Assembly: GCA_009746045.1 (NCBI GenBank)
Contig: RPFO01000106.1
Span: forward strand, 2,102,211 to 2,152,210
From: Mesostigma viride
Taxonomy: Eukaryota > Streptophyta > Mesostigmatophyceae > Mesostigmatales > Mesostigmataceae
Direction: 5' to 3'
DNA: 50,000 nt
Positions within the stretch are counted from its first letter, which is position 1, and every line of letters begins with the position of its first letter. The translations under genes were made by a program, and so were the position numbers. Below are positions 9,725 to 17,500 of the stretch, piece by piece. The notes beneath the pieces were generated by a model. That model saw only the letters and a list, made by a program, of their open reading frames with translations, was not told where the DNA came from and ran no database searches.

Positions 9725-9748
9725 GTACTTACTTACTTACTTACTTAT
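9725..9748. repeat. ACTT tetranucleotide microsatellite
   Basis: Five to six copies of ACTT directly before the LINE-A target-site duplication. It may be the microsatellite tail of an older element. Confidence 0.6.
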
Positions 9749-9770
9749 ATGGCTATGTGTATGGCTAAGA

Positions 9771-10141
9771 TACCGGCACCGCCCTGCCCAGCAAATATCG
9801 CTGTTGCAATATACGAGAATGCTCATAACTTTTGACTCCGGCCATGAAATTTCATCGGGTTGGTTGCATTAGACTCGTCTTTTGAAGACGAACACGCTGA
9901 TATAATTTTCTCTAGCTATCGCTCAATATTTCCGAAGATACCGGCACCGCCCTGCCCAGCAAATATCGCTGTTGCAATATACGAGAATGCTCATAACTTT
10001 TGACTCCGGCCATGAAACTTCATCGGGTTGGTTGCATTAGACTCGTCTTTTGAAGACGAACACGCTGATATAATTTTCTCCAGCTATCGCTCAATATTTC
10101 CGAAGATACCGGCACCGCCCTGCCCAGCAAATATCGCTGTT
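9771..10141 (+). repeat. 168-bp 5' UTR tandem repeat of LINE-A, about 2.2 units
   Basis: TACCGGCACCGCCCTGCCCA recurs at 9771, 9939 and 10107, exact spacing 168 bp. The units are almost identical (for example TTTCATCGGG versus CTTCATCGGG). The third is cut after AAATATCGCTGTT, a few bases before ORF1. By analogy with L1 monomers this may be the promoter. A related single unit lies in the LINE-B 5' UTR (about 47830-47995, minus strand). Confidence 0.88.
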
Positions 10142-10154
10142 TTTTCAGCTCGAT

Positions 10155-11624
10155 ATGGCGGAATACGACTCATCCCAGCAATCACAAGCGTCCGCGGCCC
10201 TGCACCAACTCGCTGACGAAGCCATGGCGTCATTGGAAACACCCTTGCACGCTATGCCGGACGCCACTGTCAGCATCCAGCCGCTCCACTCCACCGCTCC
10301 GCCGAACAGCGACCTTGCCATGGATACCCGCGAGGAGGCCTTTTCTGCCGAGGAAGCTGCCGCATTTTTACCTGGCAAATGGCCAGGCCTTAACGCCATC
10401 ATGCGCCTGTCCCGAGCTGCCGCCCTCACCATCCTGCACCTGGCTGCCGAGAAAAAGTGCGAGATCCGGGACTGCAACCAACAGGTTACCCACCTGTCGG
10501 ACTTTCTCCACGACGACCCCGACGACACTGACCTCTGCCTCGCAGTCTGGTGGACGTGCTCCCGTCTTTCCGACAGCGCCCTTGAGCGCTTTGTCATGGC
10601 CTCTCTGGACCTGGGAGCCGACCCCACTGTTGCGGCCGCCATCAACATCACCGCCAAGCAAGTCGCCAATACGTGCTTCGATCGCCTCCCTCCCCTCCTC
10701 AACGCTGCCCTCAACCCTGTCCACAACCACCTCGCCACCCACCACGCCCATTCCTCACACGCCGACACCTCCATCCACTCCGCCATCACCCACATTGCAG
10801 CAGGGCTGCAGCAGCAGCAGCAGCTCCTCCACCAGCTCCAGCAACAACTTGCCGCCTCCATAACTCCTGCCAAGACCACCTATGCCGCCACGCTTCAGAA
10901 CCCTACGGAGCTCATCAACGAAATCAAAACAGCCGTCAAGGCCAGCACAAGGGATGCTATGCACGAACCCATTCGCTCATGCAGTATTGTGGTACGTGGC
11001 GTCCCCTCGAACGTCAACGATGCACGCCTGGGCACCTACCTCCGGGGCGACCCCTTCCTGGGGAAGCTCGGCGTGGCCCAAAGCGTCGTCATCAAAACGG
11101 CACGACGGCTCGGCGGCCCCACCGCCCCTGTCTTGGTGGAATTCCACCGCAAGGAGGACAAACTGCAGGTGCAGAAGGCCCGCCGGAACCTCCACGATAC
11201 CCAACTGAGCATCGACGATTACTATACCCCGGAGCAGCTTGAGGCCCGGGCTGCCGCTTTGAACCGGCCGGAGGTCCACGAGGCTCGGGCAGCCAAGCAG
11301 GCCAACCCGCAACTACGGTGCAGCATCTATGCCCGCCTCTTTAATGGCGTCTTCATCGTCCGCATTAACGGCCAGGACCTTCCTCCAATGACGGCGACCC
11401 CCATGGATACCGCCGTGCCAGCGCCCCAGCCCCCTGCTCGGCCCCCGCCGTCACCGCCATCGCCACCGGCATCGACGGTCACCTGCTCCCCAGCACGTGT
11501 GGGGATCCGCCGGGGCAACTTCAGCTCAGGTATGGCTGCCAGGCTTGGCCGTCCCCCTAATAAATTCGTTCGCTTTGCACCTGAGCCGGAGCCCGCGCTG
11601 CGAACCCTTCTCTCCTATCAATGA
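10155..11624 (+). CDS. LINE-A ORF1 protein
   Basis: 489 aa from ATG to TGA. The N-terminal third is Ala/Ser/Pro-rich. Residues of about 215-240 hold a glutamine-rich helical stretch (QQQQLLHQLQQQL) that could form a coiled coil. The C-terminal part has the ORF1p-like module: SIVVRGVP, RRLGGPTAPVLVEFHRKED, QKARRNLHD, SIDDYYTPEQLEARAAAL, then a proline-rich end. This resembles the RRM and C-terminal domain of L1 ORF1p (RNA chaperone); that is a family inference. The stop codon overlaps the start of ORF2 in ATGA (11621-11624), so ORF2 is probably made by termination-reinitiation. No zinc knuckle was seen. Confidence 0.85.
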   Translation: MAEYDSSQQSQASAALHQLADEAMASLETPLHAMPDATVSIQPLHSTAPPNSDLAMDTREEAFSAEEAAAFLPGKWPGLNAIMRLSRAAALTILHLAAEKKCEIRDCNQQVTHLSDFLHDDPDDTDLCLAVWWTCSRLSDSALERFVMASLDLGADPTVAAAINITAKQVANTCFDRLPPLLNAALNPVHNHLATHHAHSSHADTSIHSAITHIAAGLQQQQQLLHQLQQQLAASITPAKTTYAATLQNPTELINEIKTAVKASTRDAMHEPIRSCSIVVRGVPSNVNDARLGTYLRGDPFLGKLGVAQSVVIKTARRLGGPTAPVLVEFHRKEDKLQVQKARRNLHDTQLSIDDYYTPEQLEARAAALNRPEVHEARAAKQANPQLRCSIYARLFNGVFIVRINGQDLPPMTATPMDTAVPAPQPPARPPPSPPSPPASTVTCSPARVGIRRGNFSSGMAARLGRPPNKFVRFAPEPEPALRTLLSYQ

Positions 11625-14600
11625 CGACGCTCGCGGCCCCGCGGCTCCGCGGCTCTAGCAGTGGGATCTGCCTAACTCCCCTTCCCGCCCCTTTGCCTTC
11701 GCAGCCCTCGGGCTGTCGGAGAGAGAGCAACGGGTCGGCAGTGAGCCAGGTTAGCCCCGCCTCGCGCGGCCGCCTCCGAAACCTCCTCAGACTGCACGCA
11801 TTTCTTATGCGTGCAGACGCAAACTCATTCTACCTGGCCACCCGAGCCAACCGTCGGCGTCGCCTCGACGCGTTGGCAGGAAGAATCGAAATGGTGATTG
11901 AAAGCATAAGTCCCCAACCCGCCCCCCCTACCCCACCACCTCCACCCCCACCCCCATCACCACCCTGCTCCATCTCCGCCCCCACCCCCGCCTGCACCCC
12001 CCTTTTCGGTCAACGCGCGCCCTTGGTCATCGCCACCTTCAACGCCCGCACGCTCCAGCCCGACGCTGACCGCTGTCACTGCCTGCGCAGTGACGACTGT
12101 CAGTGCCATCGAGTCTCCAATCTTATTGGTTTCTGCATCGACAATAATATCGCCATCCTGGGAATCCAAGAACACAGGCGCACTGCATCGGCCCGCGGAT
12201 CAACTGCCCTTGTTGCTGACGACATCGACGGCTGGCGGTTCTACTACGGAGGCGGCGACGGCACCGGGAACGGGGGCGTCGGTCTCCTCTGCTCCCCGCT
12301 CGCCGTACGCCACATGGGCGAACCCCAGCTGGTCAACGCTCGGCTCCTCGTGGCCACTTTTCATTCGATGGAGGGCCACTCGACCTACGCCCTGACGGTG
12401 GGCGTTGGTTACGCACCCCACTCCGGCCACCCAGAACAAGACCGCAAGGACTTCTTTGCAGCGCTGGAGAACCTGGCGAACGGCATCCCTGGTCGCAACT
12501 ACCTCGCTCTGCTGCTGGACGCCAACGCCACGCTACCACCGGGTACTGGCGGATGTCAGCACGCCCCCAACGGTACGGTCTCCAATGCCAACACCGAACT
12601 TTTTGCTGATTTGCTTACGACATGCGATTTGGTCACTGCCAACACCCGCTTTCCACATAGTCCAGATGCTTTGGTCACACACACCTCGCCAACTGGCACT
12701 GAACGCTGCATTGACTATGTTGTAATGCGCAAGCGTCATCAAGGATCTGTACTAGCTGCTCGCTCGCATGTGATCCCCCTGGTGCGCTCCGATCATCGCA
12801 TCGTCACCGCCCGCATCCGCCTGCGATTCCCCTCGCCCTTTCGTAAGCACGTGGCACCACCTGATTTGCGCACACTTCAGTTGCTCGAGAAATCTGACGA
12901 CGCTCTGGAGGACTTCCCTGAAAAACGCGCCCACAAGCGCGCCGCAGAGGCGTTCGTCGACGCGCTGGACATCCCGGCCAGCCACGCCCAGCTGTTCGCT
13001 GCCGGCCCGGCATCGGCCCTTCGGCACCTCGCTGACAAGCTGCCCGCGGCCGGGGCCCTACTGCCCCCCCGCCGCCCGCCCCGCTTCACCAGCCTGCACC
13101 GGCTCCCCGCCGTCATCCAGGCCCGGCAAGCCCTGCGCGACAACCGCGACCCCGCCCGCTACGCCCGCCTCAAAGCCGATTACCACTCGGCCATCCGGCA
13201 GGCGACCAAGGAGCAGGAGGACCTTCATGTCCGCGAGTACTTCGCCCACCTCAAGGACCAGCACGGCAAGTACGCCTGGACCCGCCTGCGTCACGCCCAA
13301 CGGCCCGCCGGCGGCGCGCAGCCGGCGCCGCGGACGCTCTCTGGCTCACCGCAGCAGCAGCTCAACCAGTGGTATTCCTCCCAGTCCCGGCTGCTCGGCG
13401 CCCCCCCGCCGCCTCCGCCGCTTGGCCCTCTGGCGGCCGCACGCCTGGCAGTAGCACCGGCGGACGTCCCTGCGCCGCCCACGCCGCCCGCCGCTGAGCA
13501 GGACTACACGTACCCAGCCCTGACGGAACCCCTGGCCCACCCCAACGAGCTCCCGCCGTTCACCGAGCTCGAGCTGAGCACCGCCGCCAAGCAACTCCGC
13601 TTCTATGCTGCCGTTGGACCTGACCAGCTCCCAGCCCCGGTGATTAAGCTGACGGCGCTCACGGGGTTCCTGCTTGACGTCTGCAACCGGATCCTGCTTG
13701 CCGACGCGCCGCCGATTCCTGAGTGGCAGCACAGCTACCGTATTATGCTGTACAAAAACAAAGGTTCCCCTGACGACCCCGCCAACTACAGAGGAGTCTG
13801 CATCCAGAGCGCCGCACTTAAGTTGTTCATGCGCATGATCCTCAACCGCCTTCGTTCTGCTCTCGACTGTCACCTTGGGGAAAGTCAAATGGGCTTCCGT
13901 CCTGGGCGCAACACCGTCATGGCCATCTTCGTCGCGCGTCGCCTCTTCGAGGAAATCGCTCTCCTGCAACCTGGTGAGTTTCCCGCCATCCTGATCTTCG
14001 TCGACTTCATCAAGGCTTTTGATTCTGTCCTCTGGGACGCTCTATGGGCTGTACTTGCTCGCGCTCGCGTCCCCACTCCCCTGATTACCGTCATCCGCAC
14101 GCTGTATGAGGGGTCCACCACTTCGGTGCGCACTCAGCACGGCATAACCCCGCCCTGCCCACTGCAGACCGGCGTCTGGCAGGGTTGCGTCCTGTCGCCG
14201 TACCTGTTTATTATTGTAGTGGATTATGTTATGCGCCAGGCACGTGCTCGCTTTGCTAGCATTGCAGGCCGTGCCCCTGGCCTAGCGATCACGAACGAGC
14301 TTGGGGAAGGGGGGCCGACTAACAAGCAGAATTTACTAGCTGACCTCATTTATGCCGACGACATCACGCTCATCGAGAAGCCGGAGTCTGCCCAACTTTG
14401 GCTGGACTGCCTGGCGCTCGAGGCTCGGGCGGTTGGTCTAGAAATCAGCCCCAAAACGGAGGCCCTGGCCCTCGGCATGGCAGGGCCCCCACCCACACTC
14501 CGCCTCTTAGACGATGCCGAGGTCAACTACCCTACTTCAGGCCGCTTCAAGCTGCTCGGCAGTTGGCTTCCTGACTGCGAGGACGACATGACGACACGGA

Positions 14601-15253
14601 TCGGCATGGCGTGGGCGCACCTCCATGACCACCGCCGCTGGTGGAGCAACCCCGCCCTACCCCGGATCGTCAAGCGTGACCTCTTCAAGGTCGTCATTCT
14701 GACGATCCTGACCTACGGCGCCGAGACGTGGACACTGATGCAGGAGCTGGAGCAACGACTCGACGGCGCCGTCACCAAGATGCTGCGCAAGGCCCTTAAC
14801 ATCCCCTTTGGTTTGCACATTAGTAATGAGGATTTGTACGCTGATTTGCCCTATGTTTCCCACATTATTAGGCACAGGCGCCTGGGCCTAGCCGGGCACC
14901 TGGCCCGCACAGATCAGGTAGATACATCAGATAGACTAGCTGGCACCAAGCCCGCCCAGCCTGGGCGATATGTCCTCACCTGGCGTGCCCCCGGCCGCGC
15001 GCGGCAGGGCCGCCACCCGTGGACTTTTCGTGATAGACTCGGCATGGACATGTGCTACACTAGACGTGACGGGCTCACCCCCGGGCAGCCTCCTGGTTTG
15101 TCTGTAATATGGAGGCAGATGGTGCGCAAGGATAGATGGCAAGTAGTGATGAAGGAGACCACCCCCAAGCCTGTGGGGGCTCCGCGTGTGACCAAGTATG
15201 GCATTCATAGCGATTCGGGCCGCGGTGCCCACACCCCTGTAACTAGGACCTAG
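11621..15253 (+). CDS. LINE-A ORF2: AP-endonuclease/reverse transcriptase
   Basis: 1210 aa, uninterrupted. An APE-type endonuclease domain covers residues of about 130-410: VIATFNARTL (near 136), GIQEHRR (near 185), LLDANATLPPG (near 300) and SDHRIV (near 392). A linker rich in basic residues and proline leads to the reverse transcriptase: NRLRSALDC, MGFRPGRNTVMA, FVDFIKAFDS (near 793; first catalytic Asp), GVWQGCVLSPYLF, and YADD (near 910; catalytic pair). A C-terminal region has LTYGAETWTL and GHLART. The role is target nicking and target-primed reverse transcription of the element RNA. It starts at the ATG that overlaps the ORF1 stop. All key motifs are present. Confidence 0.93.
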   Translation: MTTLAAPRLRGSSSGICLTPLPAPLPSQPSGCRRESNGSAVSQVSPASRGRLRNLLRLHAFLMRADANSFYLATRANRRRRLDALAGRIEMVIESISPQPAPPTPPPPPPPPSPPCSISAPTPACTPLFGQRAPLVIATFNARTLQPDADRCHCLRSDDCQCHRVSNLIGFCIDNNIAILGIQEHRRTASARGSTALVADDIDGWRFYYGGGDGTGNGGVGLLCSPLAVRHMGEPQLVNARLLVATFHSMEGHSTYALTVGVGYAPHSGHPEQDRKDFFAALENLANGIPGRNYLALLLDANATLPPGTGGCQHAPNGTVSNANTELFADLLTTCDLVTANTRFPHSPDALVTHTSPTGTERCIDYVVMRKRHQGSVLAARSHVIPLVRSDHRIVTARIRLRFPSPFRKHVAPPDLRTLQLLEKSDDALEDFPEKRAHKRAAEAFVDALDIPASHAQLFAAGPASALRHLADKLPAAGALLPPRRPPRFTSLHRLPAVIQARQALRDNRDPARYARLKADYHSAIRQATKEQEDLHVREYFAHLKDQHGKYAWTRLRHAQRPAGGAQPAPRTLSGSPQQQLNQWYSSQSRLLGAPPPPPPLGPLAAARLAVAPADVPAPPTPPAAEQDYTYPALTEPLAHPNELPPFTELELSTAAKQLRFYAAVGPDQLPAPVIKLTALTGFLLDVCNRILLADAPPIPEWQHSYRIMLYKNKGSPDDPANYRGVCIQSAALKLFMRMILNRLRSALDCHLGESQMGFRPGRNTVMAIFVARRLFEEIALLQPGEFPAILIFVDFIKAFDSVLWDALWAVLARARVPTPLITVIRTLYEGSTTSVRTQHGITPPCPLQTGVWQGCVLSPYLFIIVVDYVMRQARARFASIAGRAPGLAITNELGEGGPTNKQNLLADLIYADDITLIEKPESAQLWLDCLALEARAVGLEISPKTEALALGMAGPPPTLRLLDDAEVNYPTSGRFKLLGSWLPDCEDDMTTRIGMAWAHLHDHRRWWSNPALPRIVKRDLFKVVILTILTYGAETWTLMQELEQRLDGAVTKMLRKALNIPFGLHISNEDLYADLPYVSHIIRHRRLGLAGHLARTDQVDTSDRLAGTKPAQPGRYVLTWRAPGRARQGRHPWTFRDRLGMDMCYTRRDGLTPGQPPGLSVIWRQMVRKDRWQVVMKETTPKPVGAPRVTKYGIHSDSGRGAHTPVTRT

Positions 15254-15358
15254 ATAGCTTATACCATCCATTCCATCCCATGTTCCCCTCCCACTGAGGA
15301 CTTATGCTCACGTGACGCAGTCACGTGTCTATTAATTAATTAATTAATGGCTATGTGT

Positions 15359-16070
15359 TACTTATGGCTATATGTGTTACTTATGGCTATGTGTTACCCC
15401 GGCGGACAAGATTTCTTTTCTCAGACGCCGCAAGCGGCTCGAGAAGACTCTCTTCACCCTTGACGACGACTTGACCCTGGCGCAGCAACAACGGCGACGG
15501 GAGCTATGGCCGACCTACCTCCAGCTCCGGCAGACCAAGGCGGGGCAGCCGGTGTACTGGAAGGGGGCGGCCATCTACGTCGGCCACAAGCCCTGGCAGG
15601 CGACCCCCGCGGCCCCAGCGACTCCAGACGCCCCAGCTTAGGGGAATACAGCAGCAGTAGTGTAGAATAGGTAGACCGTGGCCATGTACATGTACGCCTC
15701 CTAGAGGCCCTATCCCAGCTAAGCCACGCGCTTTATTTCATCATGTACATGTGTGCCTATGATGAGCCACATTCCAGATGATGCCTAGCTTTATTTAGTT
15801 ATGCTGTGCCCATGCAGGGAGTACCTCTCTGCTGAGACGCCATGCCCTAGCTTCTTTGTATAGCTATGCTGATCTTCCCCCCCATGACAGGCTCCCCCTT
15901 CGCTGGGCATAGCTTGAAGATCATGGGGATGCACGTGCCCTGGTGCACCTAGAGCAAGGGTCCTTTACATCCCCACCCTTGCAGGAAGTAGCTTAGGATG
16001 TATGATAGGCCATATGCCCCCTCTCAAGGGCTATGTGCTACATATAGGCTCCCAACGGAGTTATGTTACA
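15359..16070 (+). mobile_element. O1-I element, 5'-truncated, with ORF1 C-terminus
   Basis: After short repeats of TTATGGCTATGTGTTAC the ORF1 C-terminal module begins near 15397 (ADKISFLRRRKRL, FTLDDDLTLAQQQRRRELW, AGQPVYWKGAAIYVGHKPW) and stops at 15639-15641. A 3' UTR follows with a GAGTACCTCTCTGCTGAG block, TATGTGCTACAT and the hairpin CTCCCAACGGAG near 16049-16060, then TTATGTTACAATT. Everything before the C-terminal module is missing. Confidence 0.8.
15397..15641 (+). pseudogene. O1-I ORF1 C-terminal fragment
   Basis: About 80 codons in frame, from ADKISFLRR to the Pro/Ala repeat and TAG. Compared with the copy at 2485-3402 it lacks the N-terminal two thirds. Sequence before 15397 is unrelated, so this is a dead fragment although the remaining frame is clean. 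Confidence 0.75.
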
Positions 16071-16266
16071 ATTCAATTCAATTCAATTCAATTCAATTCA
16101 ATTCAATTCAATTCAATTCAATTCAATTCAATTCAATTCAATTCAATTCAATTCAATTCAATTCAATTCAATTCAATTCAATTCAATTCAATTCAATTCA
16201 ATTCAATTCAATTCAATTCAATTCAATTCAATTCAATTCAATTCAATTCAATTCAATTCAATTCAA
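16070..16266. repeat. CAATT pentanucleotide microsatellite, about 39 units
   Basis: 197 bp of near-perfect CAATT repeats directly after the O1-I terminal hairpin. The same pentamer occurs in 4-5 copies at other O1-I ends (37421-37442 and 39059-39081, reverse strand). It is therefore an expanded retrotransposon tail, not an independent microsatellite. Confidence 0.95.
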
Positions 16267-16325
16267 TGTGTTACATTTGCTCCCCAAGAAGCTATGTTCT
16301 TAAAATTTTAGTTTTAAAATTGATA
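16267..16325 (+). mobile_element. Short second O1-I 3' end
   Basis: TGTGTTACATTTGCTCCCCAAGAAGC then TATGTTCTTAAAATTTTAG repeats the terminal hairpin and tail region of O1-I (compare 3805-3850). Only about 50 bases of the element are left. Confidence 0.5.
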
Positions 16326-16437
16326 GGTATCTGACCAGGCCTACTTGTGAGTCGTACGTGAATGATCTGTACATGGACATGTGAACCCATATGTTCGTGA
16401 CAATTCGTCTGAATGCATGGACTCTTGAAATTTTTAG

Positions 16438-16516
16438 CAATGCCAAGGAAACCTTCTTCCCCGTTGATCCCCGCACCATCACGCGAAATGCCCAAGCTAC
16501 GTACCAGCGCCTCTGG
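16438..16516 (+). other. Candidate orphan exon
   Basis: Between an acceptor-like TTTTTAG and a donor-like GGTAAGC lies a 79-bp open stretch encoding NAKETFFPVDPRTITRNAQA plus TYQRLW. Its composition is that of a folded protein. No flanking exon continues the frame: the next AG-bounded segment starts with a stop in phase. I do not recognise the protein; it may be a remnant of a gene disrupted by repeats. Confidence 0.25.
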
Positions 16517-17200
16517 GTAAGCAAACCAACCACCTGCCTTTGAAATAATTGTAATCCCATGCAGGCATGCACGTGGCTCGATACTGATTTCTTAATGTTG
16601 TGCCCTACTTGTGCAGGGTTAGCTCTTCCTGTGCTAAGGCACCGGCGCACCGCAGCTGGGGGGGAATCCCTTAGTCACCTTCATGGCTCCATTCAGCCAC
16701 CTAAAGTCCCTACCGTTCCATCCTTTAATTTCCTCAAATCAAGTCACATGTCATGGGTAGGCAGCATTTCGGCAGGACACTTCCTCCAGGCTTGCGTACA
16801 GTAGCAAGTGAAGTTATCCAGCAGACAAACCACTAGTGGCGGGGCAGCGAGGCACCAGCGTGGGGTGGCTACGGAACGGAAAGCTGCCCCCATGGCTCGG
16901 CCCACACACGCCCAAGTTCGGCCTGATCACCCGTTCGGGGTCACAGGCTCATGGAATATTGGGGGCTTCCAACAGCGGGCAACCGACACTCGAGATGGCC
17001 ATTAGATGCGCCACATAGATGCGGCTGGTCTTGTGCTTGCTGTGCTGCCTAGCTTAAAAGCAGGCATGGTTCTGCAAGGGCACGTGTTGTTAACTAATTA
17101 GCTCTATCTGGCCGTGGCCAAGTTGCATAACCCAGCGGATCTCGGGCTCGTTGCACCGCCTAGCTCTGGCTGATGTGCGTGTATCTCTCTGCCTAGTTGG
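16517..17200. other. Gene-free stretch downstream of HISN2
   Basis: No recognisable gene. An open frame at 16836-17018 (60 codons) has no known motif. The stretch lies just past the HISN2 3' repeats. Confidence 0.35.
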
Positions 17201-17209
17201 TCTAGCCTC

Positions 17210-17500
17210 ACTGGACTTGCGCTTATTGCAGCGGCCATCTGGCTGGACTTGTGTGCAATCTCTTCTGCACCACCTAGCTGGACGTGCGCATGCTCCACTG
17301 AACCACCCATCCCTAGCTGGACTTGTGCGCATTCTCTTGGGCATCGAGCTAGCTGGACGTGCGCATGCTCCACTGAACCACCCATCCCTAGCTGGACTGC
17401 CCCTAGCTTGTGCGCATTCTCTTGGGCACCGCCTAGTTGGACTTGTGCGCATTCTCTTGGGCACCGCCTAGCTGGACTTGCGCGCATTCTTTTCCTCGAT
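17210..17500 (-). repeat. Minisatellite built from the HISN2 stop-codon region
   Basis: On the plus strand CTAGCTGGACTTGTGCGCATT and CTCTTGGGCACCGC recur at about 17257, 17312, 17433 and 17471; the last is the coding original, carrying the end of HISN2 and its TAG. A sister unit, CTAGCTGGACGTGCGCATGC followed by TCCACTGAACCACCCATCC, occurs at about 17275 and 17348. Read on the minus strand, the last codons and stop of HISN2 have been copied several times into its 3' UTR. Confidence 0.75.

Larger units (their letters stand above)
9761..15346 (+). mobile_element. LINE-A, apparently full-length non-LTR retrotransposon with 12-bp TSD
   Basis: The element is bounded by the direct repeat ATGGCTATGTGT at 9749-9760 and 15347-15358. 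In order it has a 5' UTR with 168-bp repeats, ORF1 (489 aa), ORF2 (1210 aa: APE-type endonuclease, then reverse transcriptase), a short 3' UTR, a perfect hairpin (CACGTGAC-GCA-GTCACGTG, 15309-15327) and a TTAA-repeat tail (15332-15346). Both ORFs are uninterrupted, so the copy could be young or active. The C-terminal part of ORF2 (TYGAETWTL, then GHLART) resembles that of RTE-like LINEs, while ORF1 looks L1-like, so I leave the clade open. The target site is itself repetitive (GGCTATGTGTTAC words), which slightly weakens the TSD. Confidence 0.88.

Noticed and set aside
10145-10879. Minus-strand Ser/Arg/Ala-rich open frame opposite LINE-A ORF1
   Set aside because: Antisense shadow of a conserved ORF1; composition driven by codon bias of the other strand.
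15998-16334. Long open frames of repeated FNSIQ units
   Set aside because: Translation of the CAATT microsatellite in three frames; no coding potential.
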